Below are positions 11,315-21,868 of a DNA stretch of 64,000 bases, one piece after another. The DNA is from Helianthus annuus (lineage: Eukaryota > Streptophyta > Magnoliopsida > Asterales > Asteraceae), in the NCBI RefSeq assembly GCF_002127325.2, contig NC_035437.2, positions 112,788,547 through 112,852,546 of the forward strand. Direction: 5' to 3'. The notes beneath the pieces were generated by a model, which saw nothing but the letters and a program-made list of their open reading frames with translations, did not search any database and was not told the origin of the DNA. How positions within the stretch are numbered: position 1 is the first letter of the stretch; each line of letters opens with the position of its first letter. Made by a program: the position numbers and the translations under genes.

Positions 11315-11528
11315 ACTCCCCCTCAGATGTTGATGGAGTCGACTATCGAGTCACACCAATGCTGCATCTTCAGATCTTCAGTCTTGATCAGTCTTTGGGC
11401 TTCTATCTCTTTAGCTTTAGACTCCCCCTCTCGATTTGCTGGCATTCCGTTGTTCTTCAGCAATATCTTCAGGATTTCTGCCTGGATCTTTCTTTCTTTG
11501 GTTATAACCTTCGTCAGACTCCCCCTAT
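11315..11528 (-). promoter_or_regulatory. three copies of the Copia polypurine tract
   Basis: On the minus strand (G)AGGGGGAGT occurs at 11315-11324 (touching the LTR), 11421-11430 and about 11517-11526. Two more copies lie further inside (12757-12764, 12882-12890). Repeated PPTs before the 3' LTR are a known trait of Sireviruses. Confidence 0.75.
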
Positions 11529-13229
11529 CACCCTGCTAGGATAGTCGTCTGGGATTTGTTACCACCATAGAAATCATCTCCTGGCTTTTCTCTGATCAGC
11601 TCATCATCTGCATCATCTGCATACACCTCAAATACTCTATCACAAATCAACTAATCATTTGAGAATTTTTACAAGTTAAACACTGATCACAAATTTGAAA
11701 CATTTCAATTACTGATTCAACCTAATGAATCATTTTAAACATTTCAAACGACTTAACCAACCTGTCTGTTCATCGAGTTTAGCCTTTGAGATTTTGAAAA
11801 TCAACTCTTCAACATCAGTTGTCGAAAATCTTTTTGAATTTTCAAAATATGAAAAATAAATGCAAAAACAGAAATTTAAATGCAAAACAAACATATTTTT
11901 GTGAGTTTGTGTAAGAGGATCATATCAGTTTTTGAGACATAACACAAGCACCGTTAAGCTTTTAATCGTTTTAAGTTCTAAACGATTCACGTTGATTGAC
12001 GATATATTTGTCCTCTTAAATTTTCATACAATTTTCAATCTATTCAGGATACTATTTAGGTATTTTATGAACTTAGTTCAATTCTTAGTTCAATTCTTGT
12101 GTCCCACCTCTTGAATATACTCCCGTATCCAGAATCCCAATATTCAGTCTTACAGGTATGAACACTACAATGATGTCTGTATATAAATTAGGGGAAAGAT
12201 GCGAGAACTGAGGGATCTCAGGTCAGAACTTCCGTTCAGCAGAGAGATATCAGCTTCGACTTAGCAGTGTGTCCCCTTTAGAGGATCTTTTTAGCTACAA
12301 CAGATGATTATCAATTTTATTGTCTAATCAACTGAGGGCTTTATGCTATATTTCAAGCATTTTGCGGAAAGTATTAGCCAAGGACTAGGTCAGAACTACC
12401 GTTCAGCAGAAGTCCCGGAATAATACCCCAGACATCATAGAGTATTACCACCTAGTATATCAGAATACGAGACCTTTCAAACGAGATTTCAGGGGTTACC
12501 TATATATCCAAGTAGTGTTCCCCACGAATTTCACAAGTTTGAAATTTTAGGTTTATATCCCGAATAAATCTACTAAATGTATAAAAACCTATCGTCACAT
12601 CATCAGTGAGACCGTTTATTACATTTGACATTACATTTCTTTAGCGTGCTGTGATAGTCCACTGATTTACTATCATTTCCTCTTTTTACAACAAAACTCG
12701 TTTTCATTTTTCAATTTTTTTTAAATTTTCAAATTTTCTAATTTTTTAAAATTTTGCTCCCCCTAAAATCAAAATATGTTTCAATTTTGATTTTCTGAGA
12801 AAATTTGAAACAAACTGTACAAACTTGACAACATGATGAGAATCACTTCAATTCTCCATCCACTTGGCTTAAACAATCAGAACTCCCCCTCACAACAAAC
12901 TATTTTCCCATTGTGATCTCAAAACACTTAAGTTTGTTTTAATCAAAATGGTTTTTCCGGAAAACTTAGTTTGTTCACCAAACAGTTTAGGTACGGGGTT
13001 ACTTCATCATCTTGTTTTTCTACACAAAAGTAGGAAAATCCAAGTACAAGTTAATGTCCTTGATTTACCATTTGCAGTCCAGAATCCTCTGTACCACTTG
13101 TAAAACATTCACAAACACAACCAAACCTCTTTACCGTTTGCATGATTGACGTTACCGAATAGAATTTTGAAAAAAATGCCGATTCATGATCCACGATACC
13201 ATCTTGGGATCTCCGGCAAGTCAGGATTT
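11529..13229 (-). other. non-coding internal region where pol should be
   Basis: About 1.7 kb downstream of gag, AT-rich with poly-T/poly-A stretches and two further PPT-like copies. I find no protease, integrase, RT or RNase H motif on either strand. Only short chance frames exist. This is what makes the element gag-only. Confidence 0.7.
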
Positions 13230-15438
13230 TCATTTAAACAGATTCACCCAAGCCTGACGGTCCTTGGGTGATTTCGAATTCTTGTTCAACAATGATGGAA
13301 AATTTGCATCATTCATTGTTAAACCTGAATTCTCCTTTTTTACCTCAACCAATGGCTCCTCTGGTTTTAACGAACCAGAATTATTGCCTGAAGGTGGCTT
13401 GTCTGACTTCGACCTGTCAGATTCATCGCCGACCATTTTCTTCTTCTTCTTTTCCTCTTTAGTCCTCAGATTTGTATCTGATGAATCTGTCTTGCTAGAC
13501 TTTGCAATCGAGGAAGTTGATTCATCAGAACTTTTACTCTTTCTATTTGGTGAATCCGAGGACAAAATCTTCTCGAGATACTCTCTCGCCTTCTTTCTCT
13601 TTTTCCTCAGTCTGTCTTTCTGCCCCTGTGAAAGTTTAACTTTCTTTTCTTGAGTTGACTGTTCTTGAACTTTAGGTTTCAGAACCTTCTGTTCCTGGGG
13701 CTTGACTCTGACTGGAATCTTTACCATTTTCTGAGAATTAACCCTCAATCTTTCACTAGATTTCCTTGGGCAATCTCTGGCAATGTGACCTTTGATGTTG
13801 CAGTTAAAGCATCTCCTGGTCTCATAACTCCAGTATTGGCAGTTAACAGCAATGTGTCCGTGATATCCGCAGCTGTAACACACTCTGTTATCGTACCGTA
13901 TACCACCTTCACACCAAACGCTCAGATCATAGCATTGTCTGGCTTGGTGATATTCCTTCCTCAAGTTTGCTGGATTTGGCTTTTGAGCACTGTGGTTCGA
14001 CCTGCACCACTTATTACCAACAGTTTTTGAGTTTTCATTTTTTACTTTTTGTAATTTTTTATTTTGATTGGATGATCGATCTGATGAACTTTTATTATCT
14101 TTTTGTTTCTGTTCCACTTTCTTCTTCAAAGGTCTTTGTTTAGAACATTCACCTTTTTCAGTCGATTGTAGAACAGTTTTCTGAAATTTTTCTTTTAATT
14201 TTAAAAACAATTTTTGTTTTTCTAATTTTTCATTTACATCATCAGATTTTTCATCGCAATCTTCAACTTTGACTTTGTCAAAGTTTGTGACATTGTCACT
14301 TATTGGAACAGAATTGATTGGTTTTGGACAAGGAAACTTCAAATTGTCTGATGAAGTCACAAAACCTATCAATTTCTTTTCAAGTTCATCAATCTTAATT
14401 CTTGAATTCTCAGCTTCTTTTTCAAGCTGAGAAATTCGTTCAAGATGAGACTTGATTGAATTTTCATTTTCAATCTTCAAATTTTCAAGAACAGATGTTT
14501 TGTTTTCCAGAACTTTTATCTGTTCTTGAAATTTTGATTCATTTGCTTTCAAGTTCTTGTTTTCCAACATAATCCAGAAATCCTCATCTTCTGAAGATTT
14601 CTTTTTTGCTTTCAATCTCTTTTTCCAACTTTTTAATTTTCATTTGAGCATATTCACCTTCCTTTTCAAGTTTGATAATTTTCTGAAGATGGGAATTTAT
14701 CATTTTCTGTTTTTCAATGTTGTTTTTACTAAACACATTTCTCCCGTCTTCAAGAATTTTCATTTGCTTTTGAAAATCTTTCTCAATTTTTGATTTTTCA
14801 ATTTCACAATTTTTAATCTTTTCTTCAAACTTCTGACTTTTCAACATCAAACTGTTAAAATTACTTAACAGTTTGTTGTTTTCAACTTTCAGTTTCTCAC
14901 AAATACCCTGAACCATAAGAATCTGTTTTTCAACAGCATGCTTCTCATCTTTCAACTTTTTGACTTCAGATGCCAGACTTTCTGTCTCTTTCATGAGTTT
15001 GTCATTGTTTGTCTTCAAGTTGTCACATTTAGAGCATACTAACGTAGAACTTAAAGATCCAGACTCTACAGATTCTCTGATTTCTGAAGCTTCTTCTTTC
15101 TTTTCATCGTTAATTTTCATCTGTCCTTCAATTTTTTCAATGAGTTGACTAATTGTCAGTCTAGAAAATTCTCCAGAACTTTTTAATTTTAAGATATAAT
15201 TTTCCCATTCCTCTTGAGGTAAAGCACTGACAAATTTTTCGACCCATTCCTCTGATGCTTTGGTTAAACCAAATATGGTCATTGAACTAACAAGAAGTTT
15301 GTATCTCTCAATGACACATTTTGTGCTTTCTCCTGGAAAACCTGAAAATGAATCAAACTCTTTCCTTAATACTTTTCTTCTATCACATTCTTCTTGAGTC
15401 ATGTTAAAGATATTGAACTCCATGATTCGGTCAAACAC
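13230..15438 (-). CDS. Sirevirus-type gag with UBN2-like region, coiled coils and two zinc knuckles (one frame break)
   Basis: Frame one (15438-14584, minus) has the UBN2-type gag block (KEFDSFSGFPGESTKCVIERYKLL, VSALPQEEWENYILKL) followed by long Lys/Glu-rich coiled coil. Frame two (14615-13230) continues the coiled coil and has two CX2CX4HX4C zinc knuckles, CYSCGYHGHIAVNC and CFNCNIKGHIARDC, at about 13760-13890, then a basic and acidic Ser-rich tail ending QAWVNLFK. The change of frame (+1) falls in an A6 run near 14607, so a 1-bp indel is more likely than programmed shifting. The product would be the structural Gag that packages RNA. The upstream start is unclear because frame one opens at 15438 with no longer N-terminus visible. 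Confidence 0.75.
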
Positions 15439-15487
15439 TCTGACTAATCAATGAAATTGTAAGATGTACACTTGAACTAGACTTTGA

Positions 15488-15905
15488 CTGAAAAGCGAAC
15501 CAGAAAATGACCAAACACGTGGACCGTCCAAAAGAGCGAACCCAATGATGATCAAATAAGCGGTCCAAACTAGTCCAAATAAGCGATCCAACTAAGTCTA
15601 AATAAGCGGTCCAGATATGATGCTATACGAGCGGTCCAGAAGTGTCCGAATAAACGATCCAAGAACAATCCGACCGAATGAGCGATTCACAATGGTCCGG
15701 ATAAGCGGTCCAAAAATGAATTTTTGAGCGAACCAGGTCAACCGATCGAATGAGCGGTCCACATAACGTCCGGATGAGCGGTTCAGAACTGTTCGGTCGA
15801 GCGGTTCAAGCTATGTTCGAACGAGCGGTCCAAAAGCTGATTTACAAGCGATCCAGAACAATGTATTATGAGCGGTTCACGATGACGTCATTCAAGCGAT
15901 CTACA
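15488..15905 (-). repeat. degenerate AGCGGTCCA motif array in the leader
   Basis: About 17 copies of RAGCGRTYCA-like motifs occur every 20-30 bp between the PBS and gag. The same motif is found in the LTR (11091-11190 and 16365-16470). This layout parallels the array of unrelated sequence at 9690-10020. Confidence 0.75.
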
Positions 15906-16104
15906 ATTCGAACAAGTTTTGGTCCATAAAAACTTTGAATTTTGACTTCAAAATTTCCAGGATTTATCTACACACTACTGCACACAATCTGTGAGAAATT
16001 GAATGAATTTCAACCGTGAAATCTCTCCGAATCAGAAAAAGAAGGTGTAGAAATAAGAAAAAGTGACAAAATCTAGCTAATTTCTGCAGAGAACCTCCTC
16101 CTGA

Positions 16105-16117
16105 GCTCTGATACCAA
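16105..16117 (-). promoter_or_regulatory. primer-binding site (tRNA-iMet)
   Basis: On the minus strand TTGGTATCAGAGC follows the LTR end directly, the initiator tRNA-Met type shared with the other Copia element. Confidence 0.9.
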
Positions 16118-16118
16118 T

Positions 16119-16588
16119 TGTAGGATCGTTTGCTGACCCAAACGAGTCGTTCAGAGGCTTTCTCCTTGGTTTCAGGTGCGGAATAACAAGAAACTAAGGT
16201 AGAAACATCAGGCAAATCACTTTAACTTCTTGTTTTATTGATATCAAACGTTTACAGCTCAAATCTCGCACCGGCAACACTTCGGCACGATTTCTACGCA
16301 ACGTTACAACTGAGATCGCTCTTGAGGTATATATAGACAGCTGGAACCGCTTATTGGACAGGCCCAATAAGCGGCCCATACATGTAGTTCAAGCGGTCCA
16401 TACAAGTTACCACTCGAGCGGTCCGTACACGTCCATCCGAGCGACCCTAACATCTAATTTGACTCTATAAGCGATCCAACATCTAAAACCTATACATTTT
16501 CACTAATTCTAGTATTACGTGCCCAGATCTATCATTCTAAGACTGTGACTCGATACAAGACGGAATCAGCAGATGTAGTGCACCAACA
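16119..16588 (-). repeat. 5' LTR of the gag-only Sirevirus-like element
   Basis: 470 bp, the same length as 10844-11313. Mismatches seen by eye include cagcagg/catcagg, ggcagc/ggcaac, caaagtt/caacgtt and gacagaa/gacggaa. The 11-bp inverted repeat is conserved. Confidence 0.9.
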
Positions 16589-16593
16589 TTAAG
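16589..16593. repeat. target site duplication (right), ttaag
   Basis: Pairs with 10839-10843. Confidence 0.9.
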
Positions 16594-16986
16594 GCACACA
16601 CTCTTACGCACACTTTTACTCTCCAGTTGCAAACAAACACTTGTACTCAAACTACATTGTAACACCTAGTTGATCCGCATCATATCTTACACTGTATCCT
16701 GATATTTGAAGTAATAGAAGAACAAGGCAGATGCGATTGTCAGCTCCCGAGGTTTTATGCTGGCGATCTAGATTGATCAAGGGCTTTCCTCGTACATCAT
16801 GTGTCATCCTTTACATTTTTGCTCATTGTTTGATCATAGATACAACTCTATATCCTGAGCCGTATCCTAAAACTGTTTTTTGCAAATAACTTAACTAGCA
16901 TATTTTCAACACACATTTCTAGCACACTACCTCACTTAACTAATTTGATCACTTAATTGCTTCGGCAATTTTTGACCAAAACAATT

Positions 16987-17004
16987 TGGCGCCCACCGTG
17001 GGGC
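16987..17004 (+). promoter_or_regulatory. primer-binding site of Tat element E
   Basis: TGGCGCCCACCGTGGGGC starts 4 nt after the LTR end (16983). The same sequence follows the LTR of copy C (42017-42034), and nearly the same in copy A. Confidence 0.85.
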
Positions 17005-17761
17005 AAGTGTTGCTATTTCTACTAAAAGCTTTTGCAAAATCATTAATTGGTTTTCTGTTTCCAAAACTTTTTGCTACACTATTTTTAATGGCCTCGAGAT
17101 CAAACATGAGCTCTTCCACTGTGTCTGCTACAACCTCTGCAACAATTGGTTCGGTGCTTCCACCACCTCCCCTGAGATCTCAAGCCTCTTCCCAAGGAAC
17201 TGAAATTCATGTGGCCCGGGATATTATTCCCGCTCGCAATATCCAGGGATCTGGTCCTGTTTTAGCTTCTAATGAGGAAATTCTAAATTTGTTTGGTAGT
17301 GTACAGGAACGGATGAGGCAGCAGCAGGAAACTAATCAAATGCTGATGAGAGAGATACAACTCTTGAAATCCGGTTCGAGCAGGCCTGCTGAAGATACTA
17401 TCACTCCCTTGCATCCCAGGGCTTTGAACTTCAGTTCTGCAGTTTAAACTGAGGATGACCGAGGAAATATTGTGCCTAGCCATCCCCAGAATCATACTCC
17501 TGAGATACCCTCTTCGGTTAGAGTGTCGACTGTGAAAAGCTCAAGATATGCTTCAGGATATGGCCAGAATCCTCAGATCGGTAATGTATCTAATAATAAT
17601 AATACTCTTGCCACTAACGGTGTGGGATCTTTGCAGGATGCAGGTATGACGTCAGCATTATCTAGGGAGCTTCAAAAGCTAAAGGATATGATATCCAGTG
17701 TGCCTGGGGTCGTCCAGCCAATTCCAGAAGTATCCCAGGACAGTCACAGGATATCCCAGTT

Positions 17762-17805
17762 TGCGCATCCTATTTGTGATGCTTGCGCATCCTATTTGTG
17801 ATGCT
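17762..17805 (+). repeat. 22-bp tandem duplication in element E gag
   Basis: Two identical 22-bp units (17762-17783 and 17784-17805) encode HPICDA twice in different frames. Since 22 is not a multiple of 3, the duplication causes a frameshift. Confidence 0.9.
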
Positions 17806-17946
17806 GAAATCCCAAAAAGATTCCAGACCCCCAACATGAAGCTCTATGATGGAACCACGGATCCTGTGGAGCATATTGCCCAGTACAGGGAAAGGATGAA
17901 AATCAACCCTATTCCTCCGGATCTCAAGGAAGCATGCCTGTGCAAG

Positions 17947-17951
17947 GGTTT
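17947..17951. repeat. target site duplication (left), ggttt
   Basis: ggttt at 17947-17951 and again at 26704-26708 flank Tekay-2. Confidence 0.9.
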
Positions 17952-18015
17952 TGTGACACCCCAGGAAAACCAGTGAACGATGTAACTTACCTAGCTTCCT
18001 CAGTGAGTGCGTACC

Positions 18016-18059
18016 AAATTTCGGGACGAAATTTCTTTCAAGTTGGGGATAATGTGACA
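18016..18059 (+). repeat. internal copy of the pre-LTR module inside the LTR
   Basis: AATTTCGGGACGAAATT followed by GGGGATAATGTGACA repeats the context that precedes the true 3' LTR start (24381-24424), 101 bp inside the LTR. It looks like an older PPT plus LTR start that was captured when priming moved upstream. The 3' LTR copy is at 24482-24525. Confidence 0.65.
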
Positions 18060-18256
18060 ACTCGAATTTCCAAGATTCGATTTCATATGTATTACACGAT
18101 CATGTATTGACTAGTCACTTATTTGCACATATGGTTGCCATGAAATTTTATACGTTTTGTTTGTTTGATTGTACATAGTTGTTTGTTTGTTACATTGTGA
18201 AACTTGTAAAATGTGTAAACTTGTTAGTATGAAACACATTTCATCACACAAACAAC

Positions 18257-18310
18257 CTTCGAAGGATGTCCAACCTTCGAAGGATGTCCAACCTTCGAAG
18301 GATGTCCACG
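18257..18310 (+). repeat. three 18-bp tandem repeats containing TTCGAA
   Basis: The unit aaccttcgaaggatgtcc occurs three times in a row. The same array is in the 3' LTR near 24723-24776. The apparent TSFEGW peptide repeat on the minus strand is a by-product. Confidence 0.85.
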
Positions 18311-19611
18311 AAACATGATAGATAGATCGAAGGATCACGAAAGATAACTTTAGGTTCGAAACATAATCCTTCGACATCTTTCGGCCCAGTCTTTCAGATG
18401 GGCTTGGCCCATTCCTGTGATACGATTTAAAAACGTGAAAACATGTATGTTGGCTGTTATTGTTCAAACCCTAGCTCCATTGTGTGTGACGGCAACCACG
18501 AATTTGCGGAGACTACTTGCTGATCAACTCTTGTTGCTTTCTATCCCGGTTAGTGTCTAGTGTATATGATTTGTCACTAAATGTACGGTATGAATGTTAT
18601 AATTGTCTAATTGTCTTGCAATATGTGTTTATATGATCGGATACGTACGGTATGAATGTTATAATGGTTTAGCAAGGATAATTAAAGTGAACTGCCATGA
18701 TTGTTAAGATTCTGTTGATTAATCGGCTAGCAAATCGGATCCGTTGTGATATTGTATGATGATAAGGTTTTATGGATTGGTTGTGATATTATGCAATTCG
18801 GATTTGTTATTGTTCGTTGTTCTTGAAATCGGATCGTATAGGATAAAGTGTCAATCTTGTTCTTTTGGTTAAATTAGGGTTCATGAGGTTTATTATGAAA
18901 GTCCCTGTTTGATCGATTTTGGATAACCGATTTCTGGAAAATGTGTTAATTGATAATCACAGATAAAACTTAGAAACTTTGAATAAGCGTAACTGATTAT
19001 GAAAACGTAACTGCTTATGTCGAAAGATACTTGTCTACTCGAAACATAGTTGTGACCGAAAGATATCTGTTGACCGAAAGATACATGTTGACCGAAAGAT
19101 ATGTGTGTGATCGAAAGATGACAATAGGTTCGAAACATAACCTTCGGTCCGAAAGATAACTGAGATAACTAATGTGTCGAAAGATAAGGGTGGATCGAAA
19201 GATGCTTGGTTATGAATGTACTTTGAAAGATGGAATTATATGTTTGATTTATTTGGCATGCCATGCTTGATGAACGTTAACATTTGTATACGTGAAGTAA
19301 TACGTGTTGTGCCGTTATGCAAACTGACTGTTATGTGAACATTAAATTGCATGCGTATCATTGCGAACATGAACTGATTTGTTATACGTGCATACAATAG
19401 GACGTGACTAATTACTTGTGAGTGCATAATCTAGCATACCGAGCAAACCAAGGTGAGTTCACACTCTTACCAAGGCATGGGATTCCCGGGGTGTTGGGAA
19501 TGGGATTGAAAGGTTGATTAGATACTTTATTGACACTATGCCTAGACTACTACTTTACTATCCTCGGTTGTGAAGGATACCTATAGTTACGAGTAGTCTA
19601 GTGGTTATACA

Positions 19612-19839
19612 ACGTGGAACACCACCACACAGTAACGTGGAACACCACCACACAGTAACGTGGAACACCACCACACAGTAACGTGGAACACCACCACACA
19701 GTAACGTGGAACACCACCACACAGTAACGTGGAACACCACCACACAGTAACGTGGAACACCACCACACAGTAACGTGGAACACCACCACACAGTAACGTG
19801 GAACACCACCACCAGTAACGTGGAACACCACCACCAGTA
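19612..19839 (+). repeat. tandem array in the Tekay-2 LTR (8 x 23 bp + 2 x 22 bp)
   Basis: Units start at 19612, 19635, 19658, 19681, 19704, 19727, 19750 and 19773 (23 bp each), then 19796 and 19818 (22 bp, one CA fewer with a C change). Each starts acgtggaacaccacc. The array has no spacers. The long minus-strand frames over it (repeats of WWCSTLLCGGVPRY type) arise only because the unit lacks stop codons. Confidence 0.95.
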
Positions 19840-20240
19840 GAACATACAATCGGCCCAGTAGAGCCACCTGTTACAAACGAACTTACTATTACGCATTTAC
19901 TTTCTGTGAACTCGCTCAACTAGTTTGTTGATCATTCTGTTACATGCCTTGCAGATCGTTAGGTACTTGGAGCTTGCACTGGTGAAGCGGGTCGTTGTGG
20001 ACAAGGATCGTGACTTTTCCGTTAAACTATTATGACACTTAAAACTGTTAACTACTACTGGTTTATTTACTATGCTTCCGCTACATTTTGAAACGATGAT
20101 TTGTTTGATCACCTTTTGTATTGAATGGATGGTTTTTATTAATAATTAATGTATGTTCAATATGATTGGTGGCTTGATCCTGGTCAGTCACGCTCCCAAG
20201 CGGTGATACTCCGCAGGTGGATTTTGGGGGTGTGACAGAT

Positions 20241-20253
20241 TGGTATCAGAGCC
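20241..20253 (+). promoter_or_regulatory. primer-binding site of Tekay-2 (tRNA-iMet)
   Basis: TGGTATCAGAGCC starts 4 nt after the LTR end at 20237. Confidence 0.9.
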
Positions 20254-20561
20254 ATTGGTTATAGAGAACTTGGTTTTAATATGGAAAAACGTTTTTTATT
20301 AAAACCAGACTATAACCAGAACAGGGCTCTCAACGATCCACAACGACGCTTCGCTCCACGTGCAAGACTCAACTTCCTAGGTAATAAGGTTTATGTTTAT
20401 TGCCTATATGTTAGAATTTGCATAGAACTTTGCTCGTAGTATGCTTACATTACCTTGCTCACAACTTGTCATTGCATGAGAATACTTATGTGCTTACACT
20501 CTTCTGTCATCGCACTATTCGCGAACCTTTCTCACTTATATTGCCTTTGATGTGAAGATCA

Positions 20562-21868
20562 ATGGCCGCACGAATTACCATGACTCAAGCCCAGCTAGAG
20601 GCTCTCGTTGCTGCGGCAGTTGCAGCCGCCCAAGCAGGTAGTATACCCTGCAGTATAGACACTAGGATCTTTAGATCCTACATTAATTCTCGTACTTAAC
20701 TTTGCCCTATTCGTACACAATAGGTCAACCCGCTCAGCAACAGCCTGGGTGCACCTTCAAGAATTTCATGGAATGTCGTCCTAGTTCGTTCAGTGGCACG
20801 GAGGGAGCAGTTGGACTCCTCCACTGGTTTGAAAAGCTCGAGTCGGTTTTCGAAATGTGTGAATGCCCTGAGGCTCGCAGGGTGAAGTTCGCCACTGGCA
20901 CACTTGAAGGGATTGCGCTCACTTGGTGGAACGCACAAGTGCAGATCTTAGGGTTGGCAGCTGCTAACGCCACCCCATGGAACGACTTTAAGGAACTCAT
21001 CAAGCGTGAGTACTGCACGCGTGAAGATATTCATAAGTTGGAGGATGAGCTCTACAATCTGAAGATGGTCGGATCGGAAATTGAAGCGTTTACTAAACGG
21101 TCGAATGAGCTGGCCGTTCTGTGCCCAACTATGGTGGATCCTCCTTACAAAAGAATCGAGTTGTATCTCAAGGGATTGGCCCCAGAAATACAGAGCCACG
21201 TTACCTCAGCTAACCTCAACAACATCCAGGAAATCCAGCGTCTCGCTCATCGCATCACCGATCAGGCAGTGGAACAGAATAAACTGCCTAAGCGTGTCAG
21301 TGCTACTGCTACCGCTACTGCTTCTACTACACTTGCTACTCCCAGTGAAAGTAAGAGAAAATGGGATGGGGATTCTAGCAAGGGGTCAGCATCAGTACAG
21401 TCACAAGCCCAGCAGCGAAGGACAGACAGTTATCAGAATCCCAGTCAGCACTCCTCTAGCAGCCACAGACAGGGAGGGTATCGAGGAAACCTTCCGAAGT
21501 GTAACACCTGCAACAAACATCACAGTGGCCAGTGTAATAAGGTTCGTTGTCAAAGATGCCTCAAGATGGGTCATGAGGCCAAAGACTGTAGGAGTCCACG
21601 GCCTGCAAATCAGAACCAGCAACTCCCACCGCCAGCTCCACAGAACCAGCAGCAGCAACCACAGCGTGGAAACCGGGGATGTTTCCAGTGTGGGGCAGAA
21701 GGACACTACAAACGCGATTGCCCTCAGTTGAACCAAAATCAGAACCACAACAATAACCAGGGCAACGGGAACAACGACAACAACGGGGGAAACAACAATA
21801 ACAATGGCAACGAGGCAAGAGGTCGAGTTTTCATGTTAGGAGGAGGAGACGCAATGAACGCTAATTGA
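20562..21868 (+). CDS. Tekay-2 gag, apparently with an 86-bp intron
   Basis: ATG 20562 reads MAARITMTQAQLEALVAAAV then AAAQAG. Without splicing it reaches a stop soon after. A GT-AG intron at 20638-20723 (donor CAG|GTAGTA, acceptor CAATAG, possible branch site CTTAAC) joins exon 1 (76 nt) in phase to GQPAQQQPGCTFKNFMECRP. This restores an open gag to TGA 21868. Exon 2 has the retrotransposon gag domain (ALTWWNAQVQ, YCTREDIHKLEDELYNLKM, ELYLKGLAPEIQ), a CNTCNKHHSGQC half-cluster and two zinc knuckles, CQRCLKMGHEAKDC and CFQCGAEGHYKRDC, with Gln- and Asn-rich tails. Starts on the MTQAQLEAL type are usual for this lineage as I know it. Gag appears intact if the intron is real. Confidence 0.75.
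20638..20723 (+). other. candidate intron in Tekay-2 gag
   Basis: GT at 20638 and AG at 20722-20723. Removing 86 nt joins the N-terminal MTQAQLEAL exon to the long gag frame in the correct phase (G|GT = Gly). The unspliced frame has a stop. Confidence 0.6.

Larger units (their letters stand above)
10844..16588 (-). mobile_element. gag-only Sirevirus-like Ty1/Copia element (non-autonomous), complete with TSD
   Basis: Two 470-bp LTRs (10844-11313 and 16119-16588) and a 5-bp TSD (ttaag) bound a 5745-bp element. Its internal region has a PBS, a leader motif array, a gag gene and then about 1.9 kb without coding capacity. There is no protease, integrase, RT or RNase H. Several polypurine-tract-like copies and a large gag with two zinc knuckles point to the Sirevirus (Maximus/SIRE) lineage. 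I see about 6 mismatches between the LTRs by eye, so the insertion is fairly recent. Enzymes must have come from another element. Confidence 0.85.
10509..16983 (+). repeat. 5' LTR of Tat element E, split by the nested element 10844-16588
   Basis: TGTTATGGG at 10509 to GACCAAAACA at 16983; without the insertion the LTR is about 725 bp. A TATAAATA box sits at 10815-10822. The 3' part shares with the A-D LTRs the blocks cgaggttttatgctgg, tgatcaagggctttcctcgta and tttttgaccaaaaca. Confidence 0.8.
17088..17951 (+). pseudogene. Tat element E gag, N-terminal half
   Basis: ATG 17088 opens MASRSNMSSSTVS. Copies A-D start with MASSLKN at the same distance from the PBS. TAA at 17445-17447 interrupts the frame, which then continues in phase. 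A 22-bp tandem duplication (17762-17805) shifts the frame again before RFQTPNMKLYDGTTDP, HIAQYRERMKINPIP and EACLCKGF. After that the Tekay-2 LTR begins at 17952. Gag here would form the particle. The gene resumes at 26704 with GSTLTGSALKWLL. Confidence 0.8.
17952..20237 (+). repeat. 5' LTR of Tekay-2
   Basis: 2286 bp, TGTGACACCCC to GGGTGTGACA. Inside are a PPT/LTR-start-like module (18016-18059), three 18-bp repeats (about 18257-18310), scattered CGAAAGATA-like motifs (about 19018-19205) and a 23-bp tandem array (19612-19839). Confidence 0.95.

Noticed and set aside
11270..11539. Plus-strand frame over the Copia 3' end as a gene
   Set aside because: It crosses the LTR end and PPT copies on the opposite strand and has no recognisable domain.
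14584..14615. Programmed shift in the Sirevirus-like gag
   Set aside because: The change is +1 within an A6 run inside coiled-coil sequence; a homopolymer indel is simpler.
18111..18467. Minus-strand frame with TSFEGW repeats
   Set aside because: By-product of the 18-bp TTCGAA repeats in the Tekay LTR; no codon bias or partner domain, and it sits in non-coding LTR.
19612..19839. CRISPR-like array
   Set aside because: Units are directly adjacent with no spacers, and the context is a plant LTR.
19558..19919. Three long minus-strand frames (and their copies at 26024-26385) with repeating WWCSTLLCGGVPRY-type protein
   Set aside because: They exist only because the 23-bp unit has no stop codon in any minus frame. 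The protein is a translation of the tandem DNA array in an LTR.
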